A DNA stretch of 10,117 bases from an uncultured Clostridia bacterium (GTDB lineage: Bacteria > Bacillota_A > Clostridia > Oscillospirales > Oscillospiraceae). A program made the position numbers and the translations under genes. The stretch is taken from positions 1 to 10,117 of the forward strand of contig CASEPH010000068.1 in assembly GCA_949289625.1 (NCBI GenBank). Reading direction: 5' to 3'. Shown one piece after another: positions 1 through 5,626 of this stretch (its first letter is position 1; each line of letters starts with the position of its first letter). The notes beneath the pieces were generated by a model that was given only the letters and a program-made list of their open reading frames with translations, searched no databases and had not been told where the DNA came from.

Positions 1-180
1 ATGGCGGAGTCACTGCGCATCTCGCCCCGCTCCTACGCCTATTTGGAGAAGGGAAGCAACGGGTGCTCCGCCACCACGCTGATGTTCTTTTTCCTGGTCC
101 TTACAGGGGAAGAGATACTCCAGATGCTGGCGGATTTTCGCACGCTGGTGGAGGCTGAGGAGTATGTGGCTGCTGGATGA
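1..180 (+). CDS. XRE-family helix-turn-helix protein, C-terminal part (cut by window start)
   Basis: Frame 1 is open from the first base to TGA at 178-180, giving 59 residues. The segment ISPRSYAYLEKG (residues 7-18) followed by CSATTL (22-27) is the second half of a Cro/C1-type helix-turn-helix as seen in many small clostridial regulators, where a recognition helix precedes an E-x-G turn and a hydrophobic helix. The ATG at base 1 is probably an internal methionine, because the first helices of the domain would lie upstream. The hydrophobic stretch at 28-36 is the closing helix of the fold rather than a membrane span. It is presumably a cytoplasmic DNA-binding protein with an unknown target. 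Its last 17 bases overlap the next gene, so the two are probably co-transcribed and translationally coupled. The family call comes from motif resemblance only. Confidence 0.65.
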   Translation: MAESLRISPRSYAYLEKGSNGCSATTLMFFFLVLTGEEILQMLADFRTLVEAEEYVAAG

Positions 181-514
181 CTCGCCGGAGATGGTGAAAA
201 TCTACGGCGAGCTGTACCGCATCGGGATTTTTGCCAACTATAAAGGTTTCTTTTATACCGCCCGCGCCGTAAAGCTCTGTGCCAGACAGCCGGATCGGCT
301 GCAGCTGATCACAAAGTGGCTGTATCCGGAGGTGGCAGCCTACTACCACACCAGCTGGCAGGCAGTGGAAAGAAGCATCAGGACAGTGATTGCTGTCGCC
401 TGGGCGCAAAGTCCAGATCTCATATCGCAGATGTCTCTCAGTCGATCATTAACACGAAAGCCTACCCCAAAACAATTCTTGGCGGTGCTGGTTCAGAACA
501 TATCAAATCATTAA
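164..514 (+). CDS. Stand-alone Spo0A C-terminal DNA-binding domain protein
   Basis: A 116-residue protein that resembles the C-terminal effector domain of the sporulation regulator Spo0A along most of its length. IGIFANYKGFFY (20-31) matches the IGxxAxxKGYxYL opening of that domain. LYPEVAAYYHTSWQAVERSIRTVIAVAW (53-80) matches its LYPxIAxxxxTTxxxVERAIRxAIExAW core, which contains the recognition helix. KPTPKQFLAVL (99-109) matches the closing KPTNxEFI segment. There is no phosphoacceptor receiver domain, so it cannot be a complete Spo0A and is not expected to answer to the phosphorelay in the usual way. The start at 164 has GAGG only three bases upstream and overlaps the preceding XRE gene; ATG at 191 is the alternative and would leave the domain intact. 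Paired with an XRE regulator it may be an accessory-element regulator. Its target is unknown. Confidence 0.8.
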   Translation: MWLLDDSPEMVKIYGELYRIGIFANYKGFFYTARAVKLCARQPDRLQLITKWLYPEVAAYYHTSWQAVERSIRTVIAVAWAQSPDLISQMSLSRSLTRKPTPKQFLAVLVQNISNH

Positions 515-659
515 CCCATACATTACTGTAAGCAGCCTACGCGCCAGCTTGCTCTGCGAACCATCCGCCGCTCGCGACCTCACGGTACAAATTGCGGCGA
601 CGTCCAGTAATACTGGCAATGAGGTTCTGCGCGGCAGAAACTTGACATATTTCACAGAA

Positions 660-687
660 GAACCGGGGCGGACATCCGCCCCGGTTC
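660..687. terminator. Perfect GC-rich hairpin between convergent genes, likely bidirectional terminator
   Basis: GAACCGGGGCGGA (660-672) is the exact reverse complement of TCCGCCCCGGTTC (675-687); with the innermost pair open the loop is ACAT. It lies between the Spo0A-domain gene (ends 514) and the minus-strand 98-residue gene (ends 702). On the minus strand the stem runs into TTCTTCTG, a weak U-rich tail. On the plus strand only a short CCCGTTTGG follows. Its place just 15 bases past the minus-strand stop suggests it mainly ends that gene. Confidence 0.6.
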
Positions 688-701
688 CCGTTTGGTCAAA
701 A

Positions 702-998
702 CTACTGTTCTTCTATTTCTCTCACAACATAAGCAACGAGGATATTTTCTGAAGCAGTCGGAGGCAACACCACACCCATCAGCTCATAATCAGGACCCGT
801 CATCCCCTCTTCATCTTCAGGTCCATAGGCGTCAACATCACAGTTGGCAAACTCAGGCGACCCGGACAAATCGTCTCTGATGGCTTGAAGCAGGTCCTCC
901 AACACATCTTCAAATGAGGCACCGAACTCCACAGCTACCAACTCTTCATCGATTGGCTGGTCGTCTATGGCTGTACGGTAGAGTACGTATTTGCTCAT
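702..998 (-). CDS. Acidic 98-residue hypothetical protein
   Basis: I do not recognise this family. The protein begins MSKYVLYRTAIDDQP and holds about 25 Asp/Glu against only 4 Lys/Arg, so it is strongly acidic. There is no signal peptide or membrane span; the C-terminal half is a PEDEEG acidic patch followed by a hydrophobic strand-like end (ENILVAYVVREIEE). The gene is credible because it has a textbook ribosome site, AGGAGG at 1007-1012, eight bases before the ATG, plus a promoter and a terminator hairpin of its own. It is therefore a monocistronic unit, convergent with the genes to its left. Small acidic proteins can be inhibitors, immunity proteins or DNA mimics, but nothing here picks one of these. 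Confidence 0.7.
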   Translation of the reverse strand: MSKYVLYRTAIDDQPIDEELVAVEFGASFEDVLEDLLQAIRDDLSGSPEFANCDVDAYGPEDEEGMTGPDYELMGVVLPPTASENILVAYVVREIEEQ

Positions 999-1041
999 GT
1001 GGTTTTCCTCCTATGTTGATCCTAGGCTTAGCCTCGGTTGG

Positions 1042-1070
1042 ATTGTAGCATATAGGAGGAGACAACGCAA
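1042..1070 (-). promoter_or_regulatory. Promoter of the acidic 98-residue gene
   Basis: On the minus strand TTGCGT (1065-1070) and TACAAT (1042-1047) are separated by exactly 17 bases. The -10 matches five of six consensus bases, the -35 three of six. Transcription would begin near 1035, about 23 bases before the AGGAGG. An imperfect inverted repeat, AGGCT-T-AGCCT (1024-1034), lies right at the predicted start and could be an operator or a leader hairpin. Confidence 0.55.
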
Positions 1071-1504
1071 CTGTTGCAGCTGACCACAGACCACAAAGTT
1101 TATGGTTTCTGGTGAGTTGCAACGGAGTATGTATTGAGAAAGCACTCATACCGGGATGGGTACTTTCTCAGAAAAACTATGCCAGGTTCCCACGTGGTGT
1201 AAAAAATGGTGTAAATTGCAGCCAACTCGCTCAAGAAAGCCCGCAAACCGTTGCGGTACTAGGCTTTTCGGATCAGCCCTGGATCTCCAGCGCGCAAAGC
1301 CCTATTTATTTGTGCTTGAAAGAGTGTCCGGCACACATATGTATTCGGTCAGTCAGCAGACTGTTCCCACCCAGCTCCACGCGCTCTGTAGTGTGCCTGC
1401 ATCCTCAAGTATATTCTAACAAATATTCTATAGCTGTGTTAGTGGCAATTCAGTTTCATGCTGTTTTGTGCCTTGTAGCGCAGCGGAAAGGTATGGTCAT
1501 ATGT
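1071..1504. other. Gene-poor stretch with a 36-base hairpin
   Basis: The interval from the acidic gene's promoter to the next credible gene has open frames but none with a good ribosome site or recognisable protein. The plus-strand frame that runs into the gene at 1505 is open here, but the translation is rich in Cys, Ser and Trp and resembles no family I know. A strong imperfect hairpin sits at 1135-1170, and a weaker CTAACA/TGTTAG pair at 1416-1442. The stretch may hold degraded coding sequence, for instance the remains of an integrase tail, but I cannot show this. Confidence 0.4.
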
Positions 1505-1813
1505 ATGAACATGGCGGAATATATCCAGGCACTTGAAACCTATGTTGCGTCCCGCAAACTGAAGCTGGGAGATGGCGAATCGATCCTTTCGCTGCTCTAC
1601 GAGGCTTACGGCGATGCGAATCGCATAGACGATGACCAGATCAAAGCGGATTTTGGTGAATTGTACCGCTTGTTGAACGGGATGCCCCTGCGGGAAATGG
1701 ACTGGATTATCAATCCTGTCTGCGCCCTCTGCCGGGATCATGAACGCTCCGGGTTTGTGCACGGGGTACAGGTCGGCATTCGGTTAGCGCAGGAAATACA
1801 GATTGCTGAATAA
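1505..1813 (+). CDS. Small DUF6809-like hypothetical protein
   Basis: A 102-residue soluble protein starting MNMAEYIQALETYV and ending GVQVGIRLAQEIQIAE. The layout of a helical N-terminus, a central DFGELYRLLNGMPLREMD (49-66) and a C-terminal FVHGVQVGIRLAQEI (84-98) recalls the DUF6809-type small proteins common in gut Clostridia, which end in a conserved F-x-x-G-x-x-x-G-x-x-L pattern. A C-x-x-C pair lies at residues 73 and 76. Function is unknown. ATG 1505 is chosen because GGAAAGG (1485-1491) lies upstream, although the 13-base gap is long; ATG 1493 is too close to that site and ATG 1511 is farther. The open frame continues upstream to 1112, but that part looks non-coding. The gene stands alone, with a clear terminator directly after it. 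Confidence 0.65.
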   Translation: MNMAEYIQALETYVASRKLKLGDGESILSLLYEAYGDANRIDDDQIKADFGELYRLLNGMPLREMDWIINPVCALCRDHERSGFVHGVQVGIRLAQEIQIAE

Positions 1814-1826
1814 ATCATATATTCAA

Positions 1827-1878
1827 TGCCTCGGCTCCGTTCTGGGGTCGAGGCACATTTTGTACGTTTTTTGTTTCA
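1827..1878 (+). terminator. Intrinsic terminator after the DUF6809-like gene
   Basis: TGCCTCG (1827-1833) pairs with CGAGGCA (1849-1855), and the stem continues inward through GCTCC/GGGGT with two G-U pairs to a GTTCT loop. It is followed by CATTTTGTACGTTTTTTG, a good U-rich tail. It begins 14 bases after the stop codon at 1811-1813. Confidence 0.8.
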
Positions 1879-1894
1879 CTCTTTCATGATACAC

Positions 1895-1927
1895 CGACAG
1901 CCGACTCTTTCATAGAGCCGGCTGTCG
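1895..1927. terminator. Second hairpin at the convergent boundary
   Basis: CGACAGCCGACTCT (1895-1908) pairs with AGAGCCGGCTGTCG (1914-1927) with a single A-C mismatch and a TTCAT loop. On the plus strand it is followed by TTATTTCTCC, so it could back up the preceding terminator. On the minus strand it follows the end of the lacI-yesL operon (stop at 1987) by about 60 bases but has no immediate U-tract in that direction. It probably separates the two convergent units. Confidence 0.5.
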
Positions 1928-1986
1928 TTATTTCTCCATTATTTTTGGGGCTGTATCACTCTTGGGTGAGACATTCCTGTATTGTT

Positions 1987-2697
1987 TCAGTCGGTAGAAA
2001 TCAGGTAGTCAAGATAGTCTTGGCACTCAGGCAGTCGTGGAGTATTGGCAATGATACCGATATACACGCTGCCAGAGAAACCGGCTTCCTGAAAAGCAGA
2101 AAGTTGGGTCAACTCCACCGCATTGCTTTGGGTTTGCGTCACTACTATATATTCCTTTGCCTCATTCAGATTGTACTCCACGGCGTTGTCTTCCAGAATG
2201 ACCTGATTGGCGGTCAGATAAGCGGAATCCACCAAATTCGTTAAATCCAGCAGATAGCCGCTGGCAGAGCAGAGATCGTAGGCTTCCCGGTTCATGAGAA
2301 CCAAATCCAATTGCTTGGAATTGATCGTTGCCAGCAGCTTCATTCTGGATGCGTAGGCGTATTCGTGATCGGAGGCGGCGGGATCATCGGACAGGTACAG
2401 ATCCCGGTAGAGGCGCATCTCGGTGCGCGTGGGATTCAGCCCACGGCAGGTCAGATAGTCCTCCGTCAACCGGGCTTCCATATCCTCGCCCACGGAAACA
2501 TTCAGACAGGCAAGATACATCACTGGGTCTTTTTTGGTTGCTGCCCGATACACCCCGGACACCAGGATGCCCAACGCAAGGATGGTCAGAAGAATCGGCG
2601 CTTTGTAGTACAGCCAGATGTGTTCCAGCTTTTTCGCTGGCGTCAGCTGTCGGAAGCCTTCCCGCTGCTGGCGGCGCTCCTCCGGGGACAGCTTCAT
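1987..2697 (-). CDS. Membrane-anchored protein with extracytoplasmic domain, YesL-associated
   Basis: A 236-residue protein with a short charged cytoplasmic N-terminus (1-30), one membrane span (about 31-50, APILLTILALGILVSGVY) and an outside domain of about 185 residues. The Arg/Lys-rich N-terminus places the C-terminal domain outside; no lipobox is seen, so the span stays as an anchor. The outside segment QLDLVLMNREAYDLCSASGYLLDLTNLV (about residues 129-156) reads like the hinge region of solute-binding proteins, where a candidate substrate site is followed by G-x-L-x-D-L-T, so a truncated binding-protein fold is possible. The ATG overlaps the stop of the yesL gene as ATGA, with GGAGGA seven bases upstream, so the two are translationally coupled. 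It is the last gene of the leftward operon. The exact function is unknown; a role as partner or sensor for YesL or the importer is an inference. Confidence 0.75.
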   Translation of the reverse strand: MKLSPEERRQQREGFRQLTPAKKLEHIWLYYKAPILLTILALGILVSGVYRAATKKDPVMYLACLNVSVGEDMEARLTEDYLTCRGLNPTRTEMRLYRDLYLSDDPAASDHEYAYASRMKLLATINSKQLDLVLMNREAYDLCSASGYLLDLTNLVDSAYLTANQVILEDNAVEYNLNEAKEYIVVTQTQSNAVELTQLSAFQEAGFSGSVYIGIIANTPRLPECQDYLDYLISTD

Positions 2698-3344
2698 TGG
2701 TCTCCTCCATTCTCCTCCGCCGGGTCATAGGAGCACGCGCGGATCACTCTGCCTAACAGATAGGAACTGAGCAGGGCACACAGACCCTCACCGAAAATAA
2801 TCAGCGGTGTAAAAATCGCAACCACAGCAAAAAACATAGCGAAGTGGATTGCAAACACCAGAATTGTGCAGAACAAATAGTGAATGCCGATAAGCAGGGA
2901 GTTTTTCAGCATTGCCCAGTTGGTGTTTTTTACACTGGCAACCAACGGAAAAACATAGATCAGCACAATTACATAAGCGATCGCTGCCACAATGATCAGC
3001 GCCAGACCCAGAGTGCAGATCACGGACACAATGCCGGTGGTGCCTTTGTAAAGGTGGTAGAGAATGTATCCATCCGCTCCCAGCATGATGCCCAGCATCA
3101 GCAAAATCAGCCACAGAGTGGTCGCCTGCCGGAAATTCTCCCGGAATGCATGGAAAAACCGGGAGGTCAGCGGCGGATCTTCCTCACGAGCTATTTGAAG
3201 TGTCACATCATACAGTGCCGCAGTAGATGCGCCAATTGTGAACACCGGAAGGGAGCATACAAACCACAGAAGGTTCAGATAGCAGCCGTAGCAAAGTTTC
3301 AGCATGATCTGGCTGAACTTGCTGTCATAAGAAAAAAATTTCAT
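2694..3344 (-). CDS. yesL: YesL/DUF624 family membrane protein
   Basis: A 216-residue polytopic membrane protein. The N-terminal signature NLLWFVCSLPVFTIGASTAALYDV (24-47) is the hallmark of the DUF624/YesL family, in which N-x-x-W, SLPVxTIG and AxxAL are conserved. Further hydrophobic spans lie at about 74-98, 103-137, 150-178 and 179-200. YesL-type proteins are regularly encoded beside carbohydrate ABC importers and LacI or two-component regulators in Firmicutes; their biochemical role is not established, and an auxiliary part in sugar uptake is assumed. The start has GAGGA six bases upstream. The gene begins 8 bases after the lacI stop and its stop overlaps the next ATG, so it is the middle gene of a tight three-gene operon. 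The symbol marks family membership, not proven orthology to the Bacillus gene. Confidence 0.9.
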   Translation of the reverse strand: MKFFSYDSKFSQIMLKLCYGCYLNLLWFVCSLPVFTIGASTAALYDVTLQIAREEDPPLTSRFFHAFRENFRQATTLWLILLMLGIMLGADGYILYHLYKGTTGIVSVICTLGLALIIVAAIAYVIVLIYVFPLVASVKNTNWAMLKNSLLIGIHYLFCTILVFAIHFAMFFAVVAIFTPLIIFGEGLCALLSSYLLGRVIRACSYDPAEENGGDQ

Positions 3345-3352
3345 AGCAGTCC

Positions 3353-4411
3353 TCAGAGGGTGCCCGTTGAGTCACGGTAAATTAAATTCGTCTCTGTGTG
3401 AATGGTTCGGAAATCCAGGGAGGGTTCCTTGATTCTGGAAATCAGCAGATGCACAGCGGAGAAAGCAATGATCTGTGTGTGAATATGCACCGTGGTCAGA
3501 GCAGGCTTACTGAGTCGGGACTCAGCAGAATCGTCAAATCCGCAGATACGGACATCCTCCGGTACCCGTTTTCCCGCCGCAGCCAGCGCCTGCATCAAAT
3601 CCGTGGCTACAAAATCATTGGCGCAGACAAAGACCTCCGGCAGCTCCTTTAGAGAAGCAATGGCAACTGTCAGCTCCTCGCGGCGACTCTCCTTGATTAC
3701 GAAGCGGTTCTCCACCTTCTGCCCTGCCATCAGCATGGTCAGATAAAAGGCGGTATAGCGCTCAAAGAAGGACTGGCAATGGTCGTAATTTCCAACGAAA
3801 CCAATCTTCGTGAACCCTTTTTCCAGCATATCATTAACAAATCGGGTGATTTCGGTAGTATTATCCATATAGAGCTGGTCTGCGGGCAGGCTTTTTCCGC
3901 TTCGCTTGGCGGGGCCGTCCACGAACAAAACGGGAATATCCAGACCGCAGAGCATCTCGTCGTAATCCCAGTCAAACATCTCAATGCACATGATCGCTTT
4001 GACCTGCTCCATGTTCATGGTGATCGGAAGGGTTTTGTTGGCAAGCTCTGTTCCTGTGACCCGATGGGTGTTCATGGTGTAGCCCAACTGAGAAATTTCC
4101 CGCTGGAATTTGTCCAGCATCAGGGACGCGAAATGAGAATGCGTCAGGAAAGAACCGGTGAGCAAGGCGATTTCTCCCTGATAGCCTGGCGCCTGTGGAC
4201 GTTCCGACTCGGAAGCGGCAGGCGCGCCGGAAATGGCGGCAAGGGAACCGGCGTAGGAAAACTGCTTGTAGCCCATCTCGATGGCTTTCTGCAGAATCTT
4301 CTCTCTGGTGGCATCTGCCAGACCTTCGGAATTGTTGATTGCTTTGGATACGGTGTTTCTGGAGATACCGAGTGCGTCGGCAATATCCTGTATGGTAACT
4401 TTTTTGTTCAT
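3353..4411 (-). CDS. LacI-family transcriptional regulator
   Basis: A 352-residue regulator. Residues 5-48 are the LacI helix-turn-helix: VTIQDIADALGISRNTVSKAINN, then a third helix ending in EMGY. The C-terminal region from about residue 79 is a periplasmic-binding-protein-like effector domain (GEIALLTGSF, KIGFVGNYDHCQSF, VFVCANDFVATDLMQAL, VRICGFDDSAESRLSKPALTTVH). The usual hinge-helix sequence after the domain (Y-x-P-N-x-x-A-R-x-L) is absent; YKQFSYAGSLAAISGAPAASE stands in its place, an Ala/Ser/Pro-rich linker that is odd for the family. AGGAGG (4418-4423) lies six bases before the ATG. It is divergent from the sugar ABC operon and most likely represses it and itself through the GCAAAT sites in the shared upstream region, with a sugar as effector. 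The ligand is unknown; sucrose, fructose or a phosphate ester is inferred from GH32. Confidence 0.92.
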   Translation of the reverse strand: MNKKVTIQDIADALGISRNTVSKAINNSEGLADATREKILQKAIEMGYKQFSYAGSLAAISGAPAASESERPQAPGYQGEIALLTGSFLTHSHFASLMLDKFQREISQLGYTMNTHRVTGTELANKTLPITMNMEQVKAIMCIEMFDWDYDEMLCGLDIPVLFVDGPAKRSGKSLPADQLYMDNTTEITRFVNDMLEKGFTKIGFVGNYDHCQSFFERYTAFYLTMLMAGQKVENRFVIKESRREELTVAIASLKELPEVFVCANDFVATDLMQALAAAGKRVPEDVRICGFDDSAESRLSKPALTTVHIHTQIIAFSAVHLLISRIKEPSLDFRTIHTETNLIYRDSTGTL

Positions 4412-4445
4412 CTCAGCCCTCCTAATTCGTGTTCTTTATTATTAT

Positions 4446-4475
4446 AGTATAACACATTCAATATGCAAATGTCAA
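4446..4475 (-). promoter_or_regulatory. Promoter of the lacI-yesL operon
   Basis: On the minus strand a perfect TTGACA (4470-4475) is followed after 18 bases by TATACT (4446-4451), five of six consensus bases. Transcription would start around 4439, some 16 bases before the AGGAGG. A GCAAAT copy (4465-4470) lies in the spacer and touches the -35, so a protein bound there would block this promoter, which fits autoregulation by LacI. Confidence 0.75.
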
Positions 4476-4629
4476 ATCTTATCCATCGGCATTGTGTGCA
4501 AATATCGCTGTTTGAAGTCGTGCAAATGCACCAAAGAATGCGCAAATGTAAAATTTGTGTTGACAGGAGAAGCTAAAAAGTGCTACCATGAAGTTGTCAA
4601 AAACCTTTACAAATTGTGCAAATGCAAAT
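4465..4629 (+). promoter_or_regulatory. Cluster of six GCAAAT boxes, putative LacI operators
   Basis: GCAAAT occurs at 4465, 4498, 4522, 4542, 4618 and 4624, all on the plus strand, within the divergent region. Several extend to a common pattern, TGCA-AA-TGYA. The best is the perfect inverted repeat GTGCA-AA-TGCAC at 4520-4531, and next is GTGCA-AA-TGCAA at 4616-4627. The copies at 4465, 4542 and 4618 continue into an A-rich tail such as GCAAATGTCAAAT. Their positions bracket or lie inside the promoters of both transcripts. The repetition is read directly; that LacI binds them is inferred from their position. Confidence 0.6.
4560..4589 (+). promoter_or_regulatory. Promoter of the sugar ABC operon
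   Basis: A perfect TTGACA (4560-4565) is followed after 18 bases by TACCAT (4584-4589), with TG at 4581-4582 giving an extended -10. Transcription would start near 4596, leaving a leader of about 70 bases that contains the double GCAAAT box at 4616-4629. An alternative is TTTACA (4606-4611) with TATAAA (4631-4636) and a 19-base spacer; this would place the double box inside the promoter but leave a leader of only about 20 bases. Confidence 0.55.
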
Positions 4630-4664
4630 TTATAAAGGGCATATGTAAAAAAGGAGGAATCAAA

Positions 4665-5609
4665 ATGAAAGGAGCAATGACACGCACCTCTGAAAAAACG
4701 GGCAAAGCATCCAGGCTGCATAACATGCTGATTTACATGCGCCAGCATTGGCAGCTTTATGCAATCTTCATGCTGCCCGCCGTACTGCTGACCATCATTT
4801 TCCGCTACATCCCCATGGGCGGTGTTATGATTGCGTTCACAGAGTACAATCCCATCAGAGGTATCCTGGGAAGCGAGTGGGTTGGTTTCAGCCACTTCAC
4901 CCGGTTCCTGTCGTCCCCGGACTTTATGCAGTATCTGATGAATACGCTGAAGCTGAGCATCTTCGGCCTTCTGTGGGGATTCCCGGCACCGATTCTGCTG
5001 GCTTTCCTGCTGAACCGGATTCTGAGCAGCGGCCTCAAGCAGAAGATCCAGCTGGTACTGTATATGCCCAACTTCATCTCCGTCATCGTCCTGTGCGGTA
5101 TTGTCCGGATCCTGCTCTCTCCCACCGGTATGCTGAACATGCTGCTGGGAACGTCCTACAACTTTATGACGATGCCGGAAGCATTTCGTACTATCTACAT
5201 CGCCAGCGGCATTTGGCAGGGCGCAGGCTGGGCCTCCATCATCTACACAGCGGCTCTGTCCAATGCCAGCAAGGAACTGAAGGAAGCAGCGGTTCTGGAT
5301 GGTGCCAACATCATCCAGCAGATTAAGGCGGTGGAATGGCCTGCCATCAAGGATACTGTCCTGATTCAGTTCATCATGAGCGTGGGCAATATCATGAGCG
5401 TTGGCTTTGAGAAGGCTTACGCATTGCAGACGGACCTGAACCTGAATGCATCCGAAATCATCTCCACCTACGTCTACAAAAAAGGTCTGCTGGACGGCGA
5501 CTACGGTTTTTCCACCGCTGTGGGTCTGTTTAACACGGTTATCAATGTCGTCCTTCTGGTCTCCATGAACAGCATCGTGAAGAAGCTCAACGACGGCAAG
5601 GGTGTCTGA
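4665..5609 (+). CDS. Sugar ABC transporter permease, LplB type
   Basis: A 314-residue integral membrane permease of a carbohydrate importer. About six hydrophobic spans lie at 31-57, 93-119, 130-152, 176-198, 232-252 and 286-304. The cytoplasmic EAA loop that docks on the ATPase is EAAVLDGANIIQQIKAVEWPAI (207-228), with the conserved G213 and a W-P in place of the more usual L-P. The early IPMGGVMIAFTEYNP (49-63) and EWVGFSHFTRFL segments are typical of the LplB/YteP branch of the family. AGGAGG (4652-4657) lies seven bases before ATG 4665; the frame is open upstream to 4281, but that part crosses the promoter and the lacI gene and is not used. It is the first gene of the rightward operon, 17 bases before the second permease, with which it should form the heterodimeric channel. 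Confidence 0.93.
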   Translation: MKGAMTRTSEKTGKASRLHNMLIYMRQHWQLYAIFMLPAVLLTIIFRYIPMGGVMIAFTEYNPIRGILGSEWVGFSHFTRFLSSPDFMQYLMNTLKLSIFGLLWGFPAPILLAFLLNRILSSGLKQKIQLVLYMPNFISVIVLCGIVRILLSPTGMLNMLLGTSYNFMTMPEAFRTIYIASGIWQGAGWASIIYTAALSNASKELKEAAVLDGANIIQQIKAVEWPAIKDTVLIQFIMSVGNIMSVGFEKAYALQTDLNLNASEIISTYVYKKGLLDGDYGFSTAVGLFNTVINVVLLVSMNSIVKKLNDGKGV

Positions 5610-5626
5610 GGAAAGGAGAGAAAACA

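Noticed and set aside
1112..1504. Upstream extension of the DUF6809-like gene to 233 codons
   Set aside because: The extra 131 residues are rich in Cys, Ser and Trp, contain a strong hairpin at 1135-1170, and match no family; the compact 102-residue form agrees with the size of related small proteins.
4465..4629. GCAAAT copies as a CRISPR-like or tandem repeat array
   Set aside because: The repeated unit is only six to about twelve bases with irregular spacing (33, 24, 20, 76, 6), which fits operator sites and not a CRISPR array.
4281..4664. Upstream extension of the first permease frame
   Set aside because: It overlaps the lacI start, both promoters and the GCAAAT boxes. The AGGAGG at 4652-4657 fits the ATG at 4665.
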